A stretch of 37,271 nucleotides of DNA from a virus (IMGVR_UViG_3300046558_000399:1-37271); one strand, 5' to 3'; positions 21,290-30,868 are shown, numbered from the stretch's first letter. Translations and numbers: made by a program. The notes: a model not told the origin generated them from the sequence alone.

Positions 21290-21649
21290 ATGTCCAAGAC
21301 TGGCCACGGCACTATCGTCATCACTGCAGGCGAAACGACCTACACCCTGAAACCGACCCTGCGTGCCTTCCGGGCAATTGAAAGCCGCTTCAATGGCATC
21401 CTGCCCGCGATGAACGCAGTTGGCAGCGCGAGCGTCACCTCTGCCGCTTTTGTCATTGCGGCCGGTACCGGCGTCGACACCAACAAACGCAAGGATTTGG
21501 AAGTCATCGAGGAGGTGTTGTTCGACGCCGGTGTCAGCAGCGTCGGTTCGCAGGTGATCGCGTTCTTGAGCGCCTTGCTCAACCCGTCCGGCAAGACTGA
21601 CGCCGAGCTGGAAGAGGAAAAAAAGGCGGCTGAGTCGGGAAACGAGTAA
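21290..21649 (+). CDS. Tail assembly chaperone, 0-frame product (gpG-like)
   Basis: A 119-residue protein read in the 0 frame and ending at TAA 21647-21649. The sequence T-Y-T-L-K-P-T-L-R-A-F-R-A-I-E and the acidic Lys/Glu-rich end (DAELEEEKKAAE) are typical of siphovirus tail assembly chaperones. The start at 21290 follows a GAGAGAAA purine run. Seven codons before the stop comes the slippery GGGAAAC site, which gives an extended gpGT-like fusion with the downstream frame. It coats the tape measure during tail assembly. Confidence 0.88.
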   Translation: MSKTGHGTIVITAGETTYTLKPTLRAFRAIESRFNGILPAMNAVGSASVTSAAFVIAAGTGVDTNKRKDLEVIEEVLFDAGVSSVGSQVIAFLSALLNPSGKTDAELEEEKKAAESGNE

Positions 21650-21906
21650 AGGCAGGCCCTGATCTCGGGACCGTCGACTTGCTGTTCAAGATTGCAACGG
21701 GCTGGCTCGGCTGGCCCCCCAGCGAAGCCTGGGACACACCGATGGTAGAAATCATCATGGCTTGGGATTCCAAGCGCCAATTCATGATCGATACCAACCC
21801 GTTTGGCGGCGGTGGCGACAAGGACAAGCCGTCGAAAGCGGTGATCGCGCGCGAAGCCCGCATGGGCTTTCGTGTCGCCGCCATGAGTCGCAACAAAGGC
21901 AAGTAA
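21634..21906 (+). CDS. Tail assembly chaperone, -1 frame extension (gpT-like)
   Basis: Second half of the tail chaperone, read after a -1 slip at 21637-21643. The open -1 frame runs from after TGA 21631-21633 to TAA at 21904. The fusion would be about 205 residues: 118 from the upstream frame and 87 from here. It carries W-L-G-W-P-P-S-E-A-W-D-T-P and I-I-M-A-W-D-S-K-R-Q-F and ends basic (MGFRVAAMSRNKGK), typical of the T part that binds the tape measure. The only local independent start would be a TTG at 21679 without a ribosome site, so the part is probably made only as the fusion. Confidence 0.82.
   Translation, partial: VGKRVKAGPDLGTVDLLFKIATGWLGWPPSEAWDTPMVEIIMAWDSKRQFMIDTNPFGGGGDKDKPSKAVIAREARMGFRVAAMSRNKGK
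21637..21643 (+). promoter_or_regulatory. Programmed -1 frameshift site GGGAAAC
   Basis: Heptamer G-GGA-AAC is in the correct 0-frame phase (TCG GGA AAC) six bases ahead of the TAA stop. It resembles the lambda G-T slippery site GGGAAAG. A -1 slip enters the frame of the downstream reading frame, which is open from 21634 to 21906. Confidence 0.85.
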
Positions 21907-21955
21907 TGAAACACCGGACCGCGAAAGCGGTTTTTTTTCGCTTGGAGAAAAGTAT

Positions 21956-24900
21956 ATGGCTGACGCTGACGTTCAGGGCCTGTTGGTCCGCATTGAAGCC
22001 ACCACGGCGCAGATGCGCCAGGAACTGGCCCGTGGCGAAGCTTCGGTGGCGTCGACGGCCACGCGCATGGACACGCAGCTCAAGCGCGTTGACGACGCAT
22101 TTGATCGTGCGGGTGAGCACGCTGAATCCATGCGCGAGGCCATGGGCGGCGTCTTCAATGGTGTCGCACTGGGCGCAGCCGCGGCGGTTGCCGGGCTGGT
22201 GGCGATCACGCAGAAAACCGCGGAATACGCCACGCAGGTCAAGAGCCAGGCCGCGCTGTCGAATACTACGACCGATCAGTTCCAGCGGTTGGCCGCCGGC
22301 GCACGGACGGTCAGCGTTGAGCAGGAAAAACTCGCTGACATCTTCAAGGACACCACCGACCGCGTCGGGGAGTTTACCCAGCGCGGCGGCGGCGAGATGG
22401 CCGACTTCTTCAAGGAGATTGCTCCCCGGGTCGGCGTCACTGCCAAGATGTTCCAGAACCTGTCCGGCCCGGACGCCTTGCAGCTTTATTACAACTCCCT
22501 GGAAAAGGCCGGGCTTAATCAGCAGCAGGTCACCACCTACATGGAGGCCATGGCCGATGAAGCCACGGCCCTGATTCCGCTGCTGAAAAACAATGGCGCC
22601 GGGTTCAAGGACTTTGGCGATAAGGCTGAGCGGGCCGGGAACGTGCTGTCGTCGTTCCAGCTTGATCAGTTCGCTGAGATCGATCAGACCATCAAAACGC
22701 TGGGCGTCTCGTTCGACGGCGCGTCCAAGCAGTTGGCCACCGGTCTGCTGCCTGGCGTGCAGAGTGTCGCTGATCGCTTGAACTCCATGAGCGACAACGG
22801 CGCCATGGAGCTGATAGGGCAGGGCGTAGGCTTCCTGGCCGACAATGTGAACGTGCTCGCGGCCATTCTGGGTGGCAAGGCAGCGGCGGCGTTTGTCAGC
22901 TACACGCAGAGCATTGTGAATTCAGGTGCCGCCGTCATCCAGTCCCGTGCGGCAAACATGGCGTTGGCGAGCAGTGCGGTAGATACGGCTGCGGCCAACC
23001 AGCTCGCTGCGCAATCCGCCGTGGTAAGGGCAGAGCGCGAAGCCATCGCCGCGCGCGGCACGGCAGTGCAGACGCAGATGTCCATCCAGCTCGCCGAAGC
23101 CAGGATGGCGGAAAAGGCCGCGACTGATCAGGTCGCTGCTGCACAGACCCGGTTGGCTGCTGCACGCGGCACCGTGATGGGCTTTCTCGGCGGTCCTGCC
23201 GGGTTGGCTGCTTTGGCAGCGGGCGTGGCCATTGCGTTCTTCACTCTGCGCGATAACACGGCCGATCTGGAAAAGCGTCTGGGCGATCTGGCTGATCCGA
23301 TGGATAAGCTGATCGGCCGGTTTGAAAAGCTCAACCGTGCCACCCAGGCCGTGACCCTGCGCGAATTGCAGGCCACTATCGCTGATACGCAAAGCAAGAT
23401 CGGGCAGATGTCCGGGGCGATGGCCGACAAGTTTGAAAATGACTTGCGCGGCATGGGTGCCGCCGGTGCTGACGGGCTGATGTCTGGCCTGGTCAATCTG
23501 CCTGCAGACACTCAGGCTGCCCTGGAGCTGGTACGCAAGGCGTCCAAGGATCAGGCCGCAGGTGTTGCCGTGGATTGGAAAGCGGTTGCCGATCAGTTGC
23601 GCACCATGCCCGGCGTCACCGAGGACATGGCACGGTCGCTGGAGTCCAGCCAGGCGCCGGTCGCTGACCTCAGTGCGCTGTTGCAAAAACAGCAGCAGAC
23701 GTTGGCCTCGCTGACGGCTGAGACTGACAAGAACACAGCCTCGCAGAATCAGAACACCGCAGCAAAAACGATGGCGTCCGCTGCCGGTGAGAAATACATC
23801 GCCGACATGACCAAGCAATTGCAAGGTCAGCAGGACAAGACGTTCACCGAACAGGCCAACCGCTTCATCTCGGAGAACAAGGATCTCACCGAGGCGCAGA
23901 TTGTCGCCATCCGCTCGCTCGGCGCCGCCAGGGATGCCCAGAAAACGTCGGACGATGCCGCCACCCAGGCAACAAAAGACAGTGCCAGTGCCACCAAAAA
24001 GGCTGCCTCCGAAGAGGAAGCCCGGCAGAAAGCGCTGAAGGATCTGAAGACTCAGGCCGATATCGCCATCGCTTCTGCCCAGGGCCTTGCAGCGGCTTAC
24101 GCCGATGGCACAGACCGTTCACGCGAGCTGTCGATCCAGCAGAAAGCCGAGGAAGCGCTGCTCAAGACCGGGGCTGCTGCTCGCTCTGAGGTTATCGCCA
24201 AGCTGAACGCTGAGCGCGATGCTCAAGACAGTCTGAGCGTCAGTAAGGCCGCGTACGACTTGGAGCGTGAGACCTCTGATCTGGTTGCCCATGCCAAGGC
24301 GCAACTGCAGGGTTCCTCTGCTCTTGAGGCGTACAACCTGCAAAAGTCGATGACCGTCGCGTTGGCGGGCAAGAACATCGACTTTGGCAGTAAGGAATAC
24401 GACCAGCTGCTCAAACAGACCAAGGCTCAGGTGCAGGCCACGAAGGCGCTGGAGGCGGCCAACAAAGCCAATGACCTGGTCGACCGGCTCAATCCGCAGC
24501 TCAAACTGCTCAAGGATTATGCCGAAGATCAGAAGGCCCTGAATGAGGCCATCACTCAGTACCCTGAAAAGGCTGATCTGTACCGTGAATCGCTGACCAA
24601 GCTCGGCCAGGAATATGACGACAACCAGGCCAAAATGTCGGTCTGGGGCAGGTTGACGGAGGCTGCTGTAGATCGCGTCGACAAAGTGTTTGCTGATATG
24701 TGGCTGAACGTCGGCGACGGCTTCAAGGGCTTTTCTGAGGGGCTGATGGACGGCTTCAAACAATTGCTTGCGGAGCTGGCCCACGAAGCCATCACCAAGC
24801 CGATTCTGATCAGCTTCGCGAACACGGTACTCGGGACAAACAAGTCTGGTGGTGTGGGCGATGTGATCGGCGCCTTGAGCGGCGAGGGTGATTCGAGCAG

Positions 24901-27796
24901 TGGATCGGGCGGCATCGCCTCTGTGGCCAACAAGCTGTACAGCGCTTACAACATCGTCACCGGCGTGGGTGCCAAAGTGGTCGCAGGTTATGCCGAGGCG
25001 GGTATTCCCGGTGCTGCGAAAGCCGGGGTCGGTTACTACACCGATAAAGTCAGCGCCCTGTACGACATTGCCAAGAGCGGTATGGCGACACTGTTGGGCC
25101 AGCAGACCGCTCTGCAAATCGCGCAGCAGGCGGCCACCCAGGCCGCACTGAATTACGGTATCACCGAAGGTGTGGCCAGCACCGTAGGCCAGTTCACTCT
25201 GGATGCGGCCGGTCAGCAGATCGCTGCTGGAATGGTGCAGCAAGCCGCCACCCAAGGAGTTGCCCAGGCAGCTGGCGCGCAAGGCGCGAGTAGTGGTGCT
25301 ACCAGTGCGCTGGGCAGCGCCGCGTCTATGTGGCCGCTCGCTGTCCTGATGGGCATGATCCAGTCCGGCAAGTTGTACAGCGCGGGTGTGCGTCCTGATG
25401 CCAGCGAAATGTACAACAGTGCTGGTGGCACCGGGCTGGGCAAGGTGGTGATGAGCATCCCGACCTTGACCGCGAAAGCCTTTGAAATCGTCGATGGCGC
25501 ACTGAGCAAGATCGTTGGCGGCAAGGCTGCCGCAATCCTCACCGGTTCTACGTTGTACCAGGCGGTGTGGAGCAAAGTCGGTAGCAAGCTGTTTGGGACC
25601 GGCTACCAAACCAAGGACGCCGGTATTCAGCTTGCGGTTAAGGCGGGCGAATTCGACGCCTTGCAGTACACGAAACAGAAGAAAAAAGGCGGCCTGATCT
25701 CTGGCAGCTCGAAAACACGTTACCTGTACAACGAGCTGCCGGACGACACGGAAGACGCCCTTGGCAGCGAGTACAACACGACGGTCATGGGCGCGATGGC
25801 GTTGTTCACGCAGTTGGGCGTAAAGCTCAACGACAGCGTGCTTGACGGCCTCAACATGGCCTCAGCCCAGATCAGCACCCAGGGTAAAACCTCGGAGCAG
25901 ATCCAAGCCGAGATCGATCATTGGTTCGCACTGCTGGGTGACCAGGTCGTTGTTGCTGTGTCCAAGGCCACCGATGCGGGTGTCAGCGGGTTCAGTTACG
26001 TTGGCCTGCAGGCGTTCGTAAAGAACCTGTACGACGTGAACACCATGCTCAAGCACGTCAACATCGGTCTTTACGACATGTCGGTGACGGGCGGCTTCAT
26101 GGCCGAGCAGTTGTCGGCCATGGGCGGCGGATTCGAAGAACTGCAGAAGTCCGTCAGCGGTTACTACGACGCTTTCTTCTCGGATAACCAAAAGTCGATC
26201 GATACCATCAGTGATATTCAGGACGTGTTCGACGGCCTGAATATCAAACTGCCCGACAGCCGTGATGGCTTCCGGGCCATGGTCGAAGGCATCGACAAGT
26301 CGACCGAGGCTGGCCGCAAACTGTTTGTCACGCTGATGACCCTAGCGTCCACGGCCGACCAGGCTTACGACATTATCGAGGCCCGCCAGAAGACGTATTA
26401 CGACGCCTTTTACAGCGAATCGGAGAACACCGCGCGCACCGTCGCCGGGGTTACTGCCGAGTTCAAAAAAGCGAACGTGACGTTGCCTGCGAGCCGCGAA
26501 GGGTATCGGGCATTAGTCGACGGTATCGACCGTACAACCGAATCCGGCAAGACGTTGTACAACACGCTGACGGCGCTGGCTGGCTCGGCAGACACGTTCT
26601 ATAAGGCTCAGGAACAGGTACAGGCTGCTGCGAAAACAGCGGCCCTGACCAGCGTCAGCAACGCTATGAGCGCTCTGCAACGAGCGGTCGCTGCCGAGAA
26701 AAGCGCGCTTACCGCCGCCTATAACGCTCGCATGACGTCGTTAAACGACATGCTGTCGACGGCCCAGGCCAACGTTTCCGGGCTCACGAACACTGGCAAT
26801 GCGCTGGAAGCCGCGCTGAAATCGCTCAACGGCACGTCTGAAACGACAGTAAGGACGTTGCGCGAGCAAGCCAAGGCAACGCTTCAGAGCGCCCTGGCTT
26901 CGGCTCAGGGCGGCGGATCGCTGTCGGGTTTCGCAGGTCTTGACGACGCCCTGACGGCGGTCAGCACCAACACCACGGACATGTACGGCTCGCTCGAAGA
27001 CTTCACCAGAGAGCAGGGCCGTACAGCGAACGTGGTCGCGCAGTTGAACGCCATCAACGGCGTGCAACTGACGGCGCAGCAGCAATTGCTGAAGAGCGTG
27101 CAGGAGCAAATCGCGAATGCCAAGGATCAGTTCGACCTGCAGATGTCCGGGCTGGACGACCAGCTCGAGGCCGCTCAGAAGCAACTGGACGCGCTGAACG
27201 GCATCGACACGTCGATCCTGAGCGTTGCCCAAGCGCTGATTGCGTTCAATGCCTCGGTACAGGCTGCGATTGCAGGCGCTGCTGCGGCCGCCGCTGCAGC
27301 CAATAAGCCTGCTGCACCTTCGGGAGGCGGTTACACAGGGACGGCGGGTGGGGCGGGTTACAACGATATCAACGCCATATACCAGGCTGTTCTGGGGCGC
27401 GACGCGGACTACGCCGGATCGGTTTACTGGGGCGGCAAGGCCGGGTCGATGACTCCGGATCAATTGGCGGCGCAGATCAAAGCTGATGCGACCGCGAACG
27501 GTGAAATCAAGGGCTATGCCTCGGGTGGCTTCCACTCCGGCGGCTTGCGCCTGGTTGGCGAGAACGGTCCTGAGCTGGAGGTCACCGGGCCGTCTCGGAT
27601 CTACAACGCAGATCAGACGGCGGCAATGCTTCGCGGCGGCGGTGATAACTCGGCGCTGTTGGCCGAGGTTCGGCAACTACGGGCCGAAAGTCGGCAAGCA
27701 CAGTTCCAGATCGCAAAAAATACGCAGCAGTTGGGCGTGCAATTGCGTAAGTGGGACGACGAGGGCACTCCGAAAGAACGGGATTACTCACTATGA
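21956..27796 (+). CDS. Tape measure protein with duplicated 78-residue unit and DUF4214-like end
   Basis: A 1946-residue tail tape measure. The N-terminal part is a long coiled coil with hydrophobic stretches (about 62-82 and 400-425) suited to membrane passage during DNA ejection. The middle is Ala/Gln/Lys-rich helical. Two 78-residue units start at Y1403 and Y1481 (both YYDAF...E/D...TA or TI...D-G-F/Y-R-A-L/M-V-x-G-I-D), a clear tandem duplication. Residues about 1800-1855 fit DUF4214 (Y-N-D-I-N-A-I-Y-Q-A-V-L-G-R-D-A-D-Y-A-G), and the end has the common tape-measure tail G-G-L-R-L-V-G-E-N-G-P-E-L. Such length suggests a long tail. It overlaps the next gene by ATGA. Confidence 0.93.
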   Translation: MADADVQGLLVRIEATTAQMRQELARGEASVASTATRMDTQLKRVDDAFDRAGEHAESMREAMGGVFNGVALGAAAAVAGLVAITQKTAEYATQVKSQAALSNTTTDQFQRLAAGARTVSVEQEKLADIFKDTTDRVGEFTQRGGGEMADFFKEIAPRVGVTAKMFQNLSGPDALQLYYNSLEKAGLNQQQVTTYMEAMADEATALIPLLKNNGAGFKDFGDKAERAGNVLSSFQLDQFAEIDQTIKTLGVSFDGASKQLATGLLPGVQSVADRLNSMSDNGAMELIGQGVGFLADNVNVLAAILGGKAAAAFVSYTQSIVNSGAAVIQSRAANMALASSAVDTAAANQLAAQSAVVRAEREAIAARGTAVQTQMSIQLAEARMAEKAATDQVAAAQTRLAAARGTVMGFLGGPAGLAALAAGVAIAFFTLRDNTADLEKRLGDLADPMDKLIGRFEKLNRATQAVTLRELQATIADTQSKIGQMSGAMADKFENDLRGMGAAGADGLMSGLVNLPADTQAALELVRKASKDQAAGVAVDWKAVADQLRTMPGVTEDMARSLESSQAPVADLSALLQKQQQTLASLTAETDKNTASQNQNTAAKTMASAAGEKYIADMTKQLQGQQDKTFTEQANRFISENKDLTEAQIVAIRSLGAARDAQKTSDDAATQATKDSASATKKAASEEEARQKALKDLKTQADIAIASAQGLAAAYADGTDRSRELSIQQKAEEALLKTGAAARSEVIAKLNAERDAQDSLSVSKAAYDLERETSDLVAHAKAQLQGSSALEAYNLQKSMTVALAGKNIDFGSKEYDQLLKQTKAQVQATKALEAANKANDLVDRLNPQLKLLKDYAEDQKALNEAITQYPEKADLYRESLTKLGQEYDDNQAKMSVWGRLTEAAVDRVDKVFADMWLNVGDGFKGFSEGLMDGFKQLLAELAHEAITKPILISFANTVLGTNKSGGVGDVIGALSGEGDSSSGSGGIASVANKLYSAYNIVTGVGAKVVAGYAEAGIPGAAKAGVGYYTDKVSALYDIAKSGMATLLGQQTALQIAQQAATQAALNYGITEGVASTVGQFTLDAAGQQIAAGMVQQAATQGVAQAAGAQGASSGATSALGSAASMWPLAVLMGMIQSGKLYSAGVRPDASEMYNSAGGTGLGKVVMSIPTLTAKAFEIVDGALSKIVGGKAAAILTGSTLYQAVWSKVGSKLFGTGYQTKDAGIQLAVKAGEFDALQYTKQKKKGGLISGSSKTRYLYNELPDDTEDALGSEYNTTVMGAMALFTQLGVKLNDSVLDGLNMASAQISTQGKTSEQIQAEIDHWFALLGDQVVVAVSKATDAGVSGFSYVGLQAFVKNLYDVNTMLKHVNIGLYDMSVTGGFMAEQLSAMGGGFEELQKSVSGYYDAFFSDNQKSIDTISDIQDVFDGLNIKLPDSRDGFRAMVEGIDKSTEAGRKLFVTLMTLASTADQAYDIIEARQKTYYDAFYSESENTARTVAGVTAEFKKANVTLPASREGYRALVDGIDRTTESGKTLYNTLTALAGSADTFYKAQEQVQAAAKTAALTSVSNAMSALQRAVAAEKSALTAAYNARMTSLNDMLSTAQANVSGLTNTGNALEAALKSLNGTSETTVRTLREQAKATLQSALASAQGGGSLSGFAGLDDALTAVSTNTTDMYGSLEDFTREQGRTANVVAQLNAINGVQLTAQQQLLKSVQEQIANAKDQFDLQMSGLDDQLEAAQKQLDALNGIDTSILSVAQALIAFNASVQAAIAGAAAAAAAANKPAAPSGGGYTGTAGGAGYNDINAIYQAVLGRDADYAGSVYWGGKAGSMTPDQLAAQIKADATANGEIKGYASGGFHSGGLRLVGENGPELEVTGPSRIYNADQTAAMLRGGGDNSALLAEVRQLRAESRQAQFQIAKNTQQLGVQLRKWDDEGTPKERDYSL

Positions 27797-28695
27797 GGCT
27801 GATCAAACCGGTGGCAATCACCGAAGCAAAACTCATTAGCAGCAACGTTCCCGAAAGCGATTATCCCGCGTGGTCAGCGACAGCGACATACGCCGTCGCC
27901 GCGCGGGTTCTGTTGAACCACACCATCTATGAGGCGCTGGTGGCGGTTCCCGCTGGCGTAAAGCCGGGTGAGGAAGTCGTCACAACAGCCAGTCCGGCCA
28001 AGTGGCAACTGATCGGCGCTGATAATCGTTGGCGGATGTTCGATGACAAGATCGAGTCCCTCACCACCAATGCCGGAACGATCAGCGTGACGATCAGGCC
28101 GGGGGCGGTGGTCAACTCGATTGCGATGTTCAACGTCGCAGGCAAGTCGGTGACGGTAAAGGTCGTCGACCCCTACGACGGCCAGGTGTACAGCGAAAAG
28201 GTGGCCTTGGTCGATGCCGGGGTGAGTAACTGGTACGACTACTTCTTTTCACCTATCGGCGTGAAAACCGACTTCGTGCTGCTCGATCTTCCTGCCTATG
28301 GCTCTGCCGACATCGTCGTGACCGTCGATGCAGGGGCAGGACAGGCAGCGGCCGGACACATTGTCCTGGGCATGCAACAGGAGATCGGGACCGCGCTTTA
28401 TGGTTCATCAGTTGGCATCAATGATTACAGCCGTAAAGCCGTTGATGACTTCGGCAATACCGAACTTATCAGGCGTTCCTACTCGAATAGGGCGGAGTTC
28501 GATGTCTCCCTCTACACATCTGAAGTGGGCCGTATTCGTCGCCTATTGGCTGAAATGCGCGCAACGCTGCTGGTTTGGATCGGTGAGGAAACTTACGAAG
28601 CCACCATTCTGTTTGGCTATTACAAGGATTTCAGCATCGTGTTTTCAGGCCCGACTGTTTCCGATTGTTCGATTACTGTGGAGGCAATTATCTAA
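27793..28695 (+). CDS. Tail protein with carbohydrate-binding-like start, unknown
   Basis: A 300-residue, beta-rich protein after the tape measure. Near residue 25 the stretch Y-P-A-W-S-A-T-A-T-Y-A-V-A-A-R-V has the look of a small chitin/cellulose-binding (CBM5/12-like) module, with Y-E-A-L-V-A following. The rest shows repeated strands (ISVTIRPGAVVNSIAMF; SVTVKVVDPYDGQVYSE) and ends I-L-F-G-Y-Y-K-D-F-S-I-V-F-S-G-P. I do not recognise the family further. The position just after the tape measure suggests a distal tail or baseplate protein. TAATG overlaps the fibre gene start. Confidence 0.65.
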   Translation: MRLIKPVAITEAKLISSNVPESDYPAWSATATYAVAARVLLNHTIYEALVAVPAGVKPGEEVVTTASPAKWQLIGADNRWRMFDDKIESLTTNAGTISVTIRPGAVVNSIAMFNVAGKSVTVKVVDPYDGQVYSEKVALVDAGVSNWYDYFFSPIGVKTDFVLLDLPAYGSADIVVTVDAGAGQAAAGHIVLGMQQEIGTALYGSSVGINDYSRKAVDDFGNTELIRRSYSNRAEFDVSLYTSEVGRIRRLLAEMRATLLVWIGEETYEATILFGYYKDFSIVFSGPTVSDCSITVEAII

Positions 28696-30362
28696 TGGTC
28701 GTTCCTAATATTAATGCTCTTCCTGTGGCTCCCACGCGAGCCGATGCGCAGCCTGATTACTCGGCAAAGGCAGATACTTTCACTGCTGCACTTCCTCAGT
28801 TTAGCGTCCAAGTAAACACTGCAGTGCTTTGGATGGCTGACGCAATGGCTGCGGGCCTTGGATACAAGAACGCTGCAGTGGATAGCGCGGCGGCGTCTGC
28901 GACATCGGCGGCCGCATCGTCCGCACAAGTAGCCCTCGCCGCAGCCCAAGTGGCGCTTGCCACCGCGCAGGCGGGCAGTGCTTCCACCTCGGCGGCGAGC
29001 GCGCAGACCTATGCAGCAGCGGCCCAGGCGGCTATCGGTGCGCCGACCCTGGCAGGAAACAAGAATAAAGTTTTGACGGTGAAGGCCGACGAGTCCGGCG
29101 TGCTTTGGCGGGCTGTTGGGCAGCAGATTGGCGACCTGATGTTCAGCCTCAACCCACCAAGTGCAGAATACAAGTTGGCGGACGGGTCTACTTACCTGCA
29201 GGCCAGCTATCCTGAATATATTGCTAAAGTGGGATTGATTACTCCAAGCCCGCCGACTACGTTTGACGGCATACTTTCTTCTGTTGCTCCATCTTCCGGT
29301 AGCAACAAGACCGCGCTTGTCGTGGATTCTGCAGGTGTCTATTCTGTGCTCGTCTCCGCAGAAACTACCAATAACTATATTAGGATAGAACCGTACAAAA
29401 GAGTTGCGGGAGTAACTACTAAATTAACCCAGATAAACACGACAGACGCTTGTGGTGGCGTTTGCGCTGCTGCATTGAGCGCGGATGGGGTCTATTTGGT
29501 TTTAACAACCCCATCATCCTTTCTTTATGTCTACAAGAGAACAGGTGATACATTTGCCAAAATATTCACGGGGCCCACAGGTTCGGGGGGCTACGGCTGT
29601 GCAATATCCGATGACGGAGTATATATAGGTACTGCCTTAAGCTCTAACCCTTACTTCGCCGCTTATAAACGGTCCGGTGACACATTTACAAAGCTCGCCA
29701 CCCCAGTGGTAGGCGCAAACGCCATTAATAGCATGAACGTTTCTGCTGACGGGGTTTATTGGGCGGGGCATACCAATACCTCTAACCCTAATATAGTAGG
29801 ACTTAAGCGGGTCGGTGACACGTTCACTGTAGTGCCTCAAGTGGTTGTGATTTCCGCAAATTTCGCCTCACTTACTATGAGCAAGGATGGTAACTACTTG
29901 GTAGGTACCTACGCTAATAGCCCAAATCCGCTTATGTATAAGAGAAATGGTGACACTTTCACCTATCTAAAGCAGCTGCCTGCCACTTCTTCAGGTACCA
30001 ATATTTACACTACGCTCTTTAGCTTGGACTCTAAGTATTTGTTTTGTGCCGGGGCTGGCGCAGTGGAGGTGTTCAGAAACGTAAACGATACGTTTACCCA
30101 GATACCTTTATCGGGTGGCAATACCACCGGCAACACCTTGATTGCAGGGCATTTTGACGCGGGCTACTCAGCTTCATTTTTGATGGTTTATGAGAATGGC
30201 GCCCTTGCCCAGTTCAAAGATACCTACCCTTTCAACCCGCTGACCGAGTTTCAGGTTCCGAACGCAGTCGCCTCTAACGGTACTCCCAGCGCCATTAACA
30301 CCAGCACTAACACTCTGTACCCGGCCGTTAAAGCCTACGTCAAGATGAAGGAGCCAGCATGA
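28695..30362 (+). CDS. Tail fibre / receptor-binding protein with beta-propeller domain
   Basis: A 555-residue fibre. Residues 1-60 attach to the tail, 61-115 are an Ala/Ser-rich helical rod (typical of fibre shafts), and about 125-185 form a conserved lead-in (VLTVKADESGVLWRAVGQQI; LADGSTYLQASYPEY). About 205-500 is a propeller: blades of roughly 45-50 residues with S-x-D-G-V-Y at the start and G-D-T-F-x-K-L at the end, six clear copies and a possible seventh. The last about 40 residues (LTEFQVPNAVASNG; LYPAVKAYVKMKEPA) look like a fibre end shared among such genes. The propeller DNA is visibly more AT-rich than its neighbours, suggesting recent exchange of host-range determinant. The assembly-factor gene overlaps it. 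Confidence 0.85.
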   Translation: MVVPNINALPVAPTRADAQPDYSAKADTFTAALPQFSVQVNTAVLWMADAMAAGLGYKNAAVDSAAASATSAAASSAQVALAAAQVALATAQAGSASTSAASAQTYAAAAQAAIGAPTLAGNKNKVLTVKADESGVLWRAVGQQIGDLMFSLNPPSAEYKLADGSTYLQASYPEYIAKVGLITPSPPTTFDGILSSVAPSSGSNKTALVVDSAGVYSVLVSAETTNNYIRIEPYKRVAGVTTKLTQINTTDACGGVCAAALSADGVYLVLTTPSSFLYVYKRTGDTFAKIFTGPTGSGGYGCAISDDGVYIGTALSSNPYFAAYKRSGDTFTKLATPVVGANAINSMNVSADGVYWAGHTNTSNPNIVGLKRVGDTFTVVPQVVVISANFASLTMSKDGNYLVGTYANSPNPLMYKRNGDTFTYLKQLPATSSGTNIYTTLFSLDSKYLFCAGAGAVEVFRNVNDTFTQIPLSGGNTTGNTLIAGHFDAGYSASFLMVYENGALAQFKDTYPFNPLTEFQVPNAVASNGTPSAINTSTNTLYPAVKAYVKMKEPA

Positions 30363-30868
30363 TCACTGTCTACCAATACGATTCACTTGGCGTGTACTCG
30401 GCCAAGGTTGATATCGATCCCGAGGACGCCCTCCCGCCGAATAGCACCTCTCTGGCCCCGCCCAAAACCACTGGTGACAAGGTGGTTCAGTGGGCGGGCG
30501 GCGTGTGGGTGGTCTTGGATGGGCCGCCGTCGCCTGCTGCCCCGGATTGGCCCGCCCTCATTGCTACCCGACGCTACGCGGCTGAAATGGCAGGGACCAA
30601 GGTCCAGGGCTTGGCCATCGCCACAGACGACCGCAGCCAGGGCCTGATCACCGGAGCTGCCCTTGCCGCGATGCTCGATGCTGATTACACGATCAAGTGG
30701 AAGACCGCAGAGGGCTTTGTCGAACTGACCGGTGCGCAGATTATCGGCGTGGCGTCGGCAGTGCGCGCGTACGTGCAGGCCTGCTTTGACCGGGAGGCCG
30801 ATCTGCTCACCGCCGTTGCCGACGGCTCGATGACTGCAGCGATGCTTGAAGAGGGGTGGCCTACATGA
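30359..30868 (+). CDS. Tail fibre assembly / DUF4376 protein
   Basis: A 169-residue protein. The C-terminal 100 residues fit DUF4376: R-R-Y-A-A-E near 73, A-T-D-D-R-S-Q-G-L-I-T-G-A-A-L-A-A-M, then Y-T-I-K-W-K-T-A-E-G-F-V-E-L and the closing V-R-A-Y-V-Q-A-C-F-D-R-E-A-D-L. Such proteins are found immediately after tail fibre genes and are thought to help fold or attach the fibre. The N-terminal 70 residues vary, probably to match the particular fibre. It overlaps the fibre gene by ATGA and the next gene likewise. Confidence 0.85.
   Translation: MITVYQYDSLGVYSAKVDIDPEDALPPNSTSLAPPKTTGDKVVQWAGGVWVVLDGPPSPAAPDWPALIATRRYAAEMAGTKVQGLAIATDDRSQGLITGAALAAMLDADYTIKWKTAEGFVELTGAQIIGVASAVRAYVQACFDREADLLTAVADGSMTAAMLEEGWPT

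Noticed and set aside
24119-25609. Minus-strand open frame (496 codons) within the tape measure gene
   Set aside because: Shadow of the tape measure gene with no start signal.
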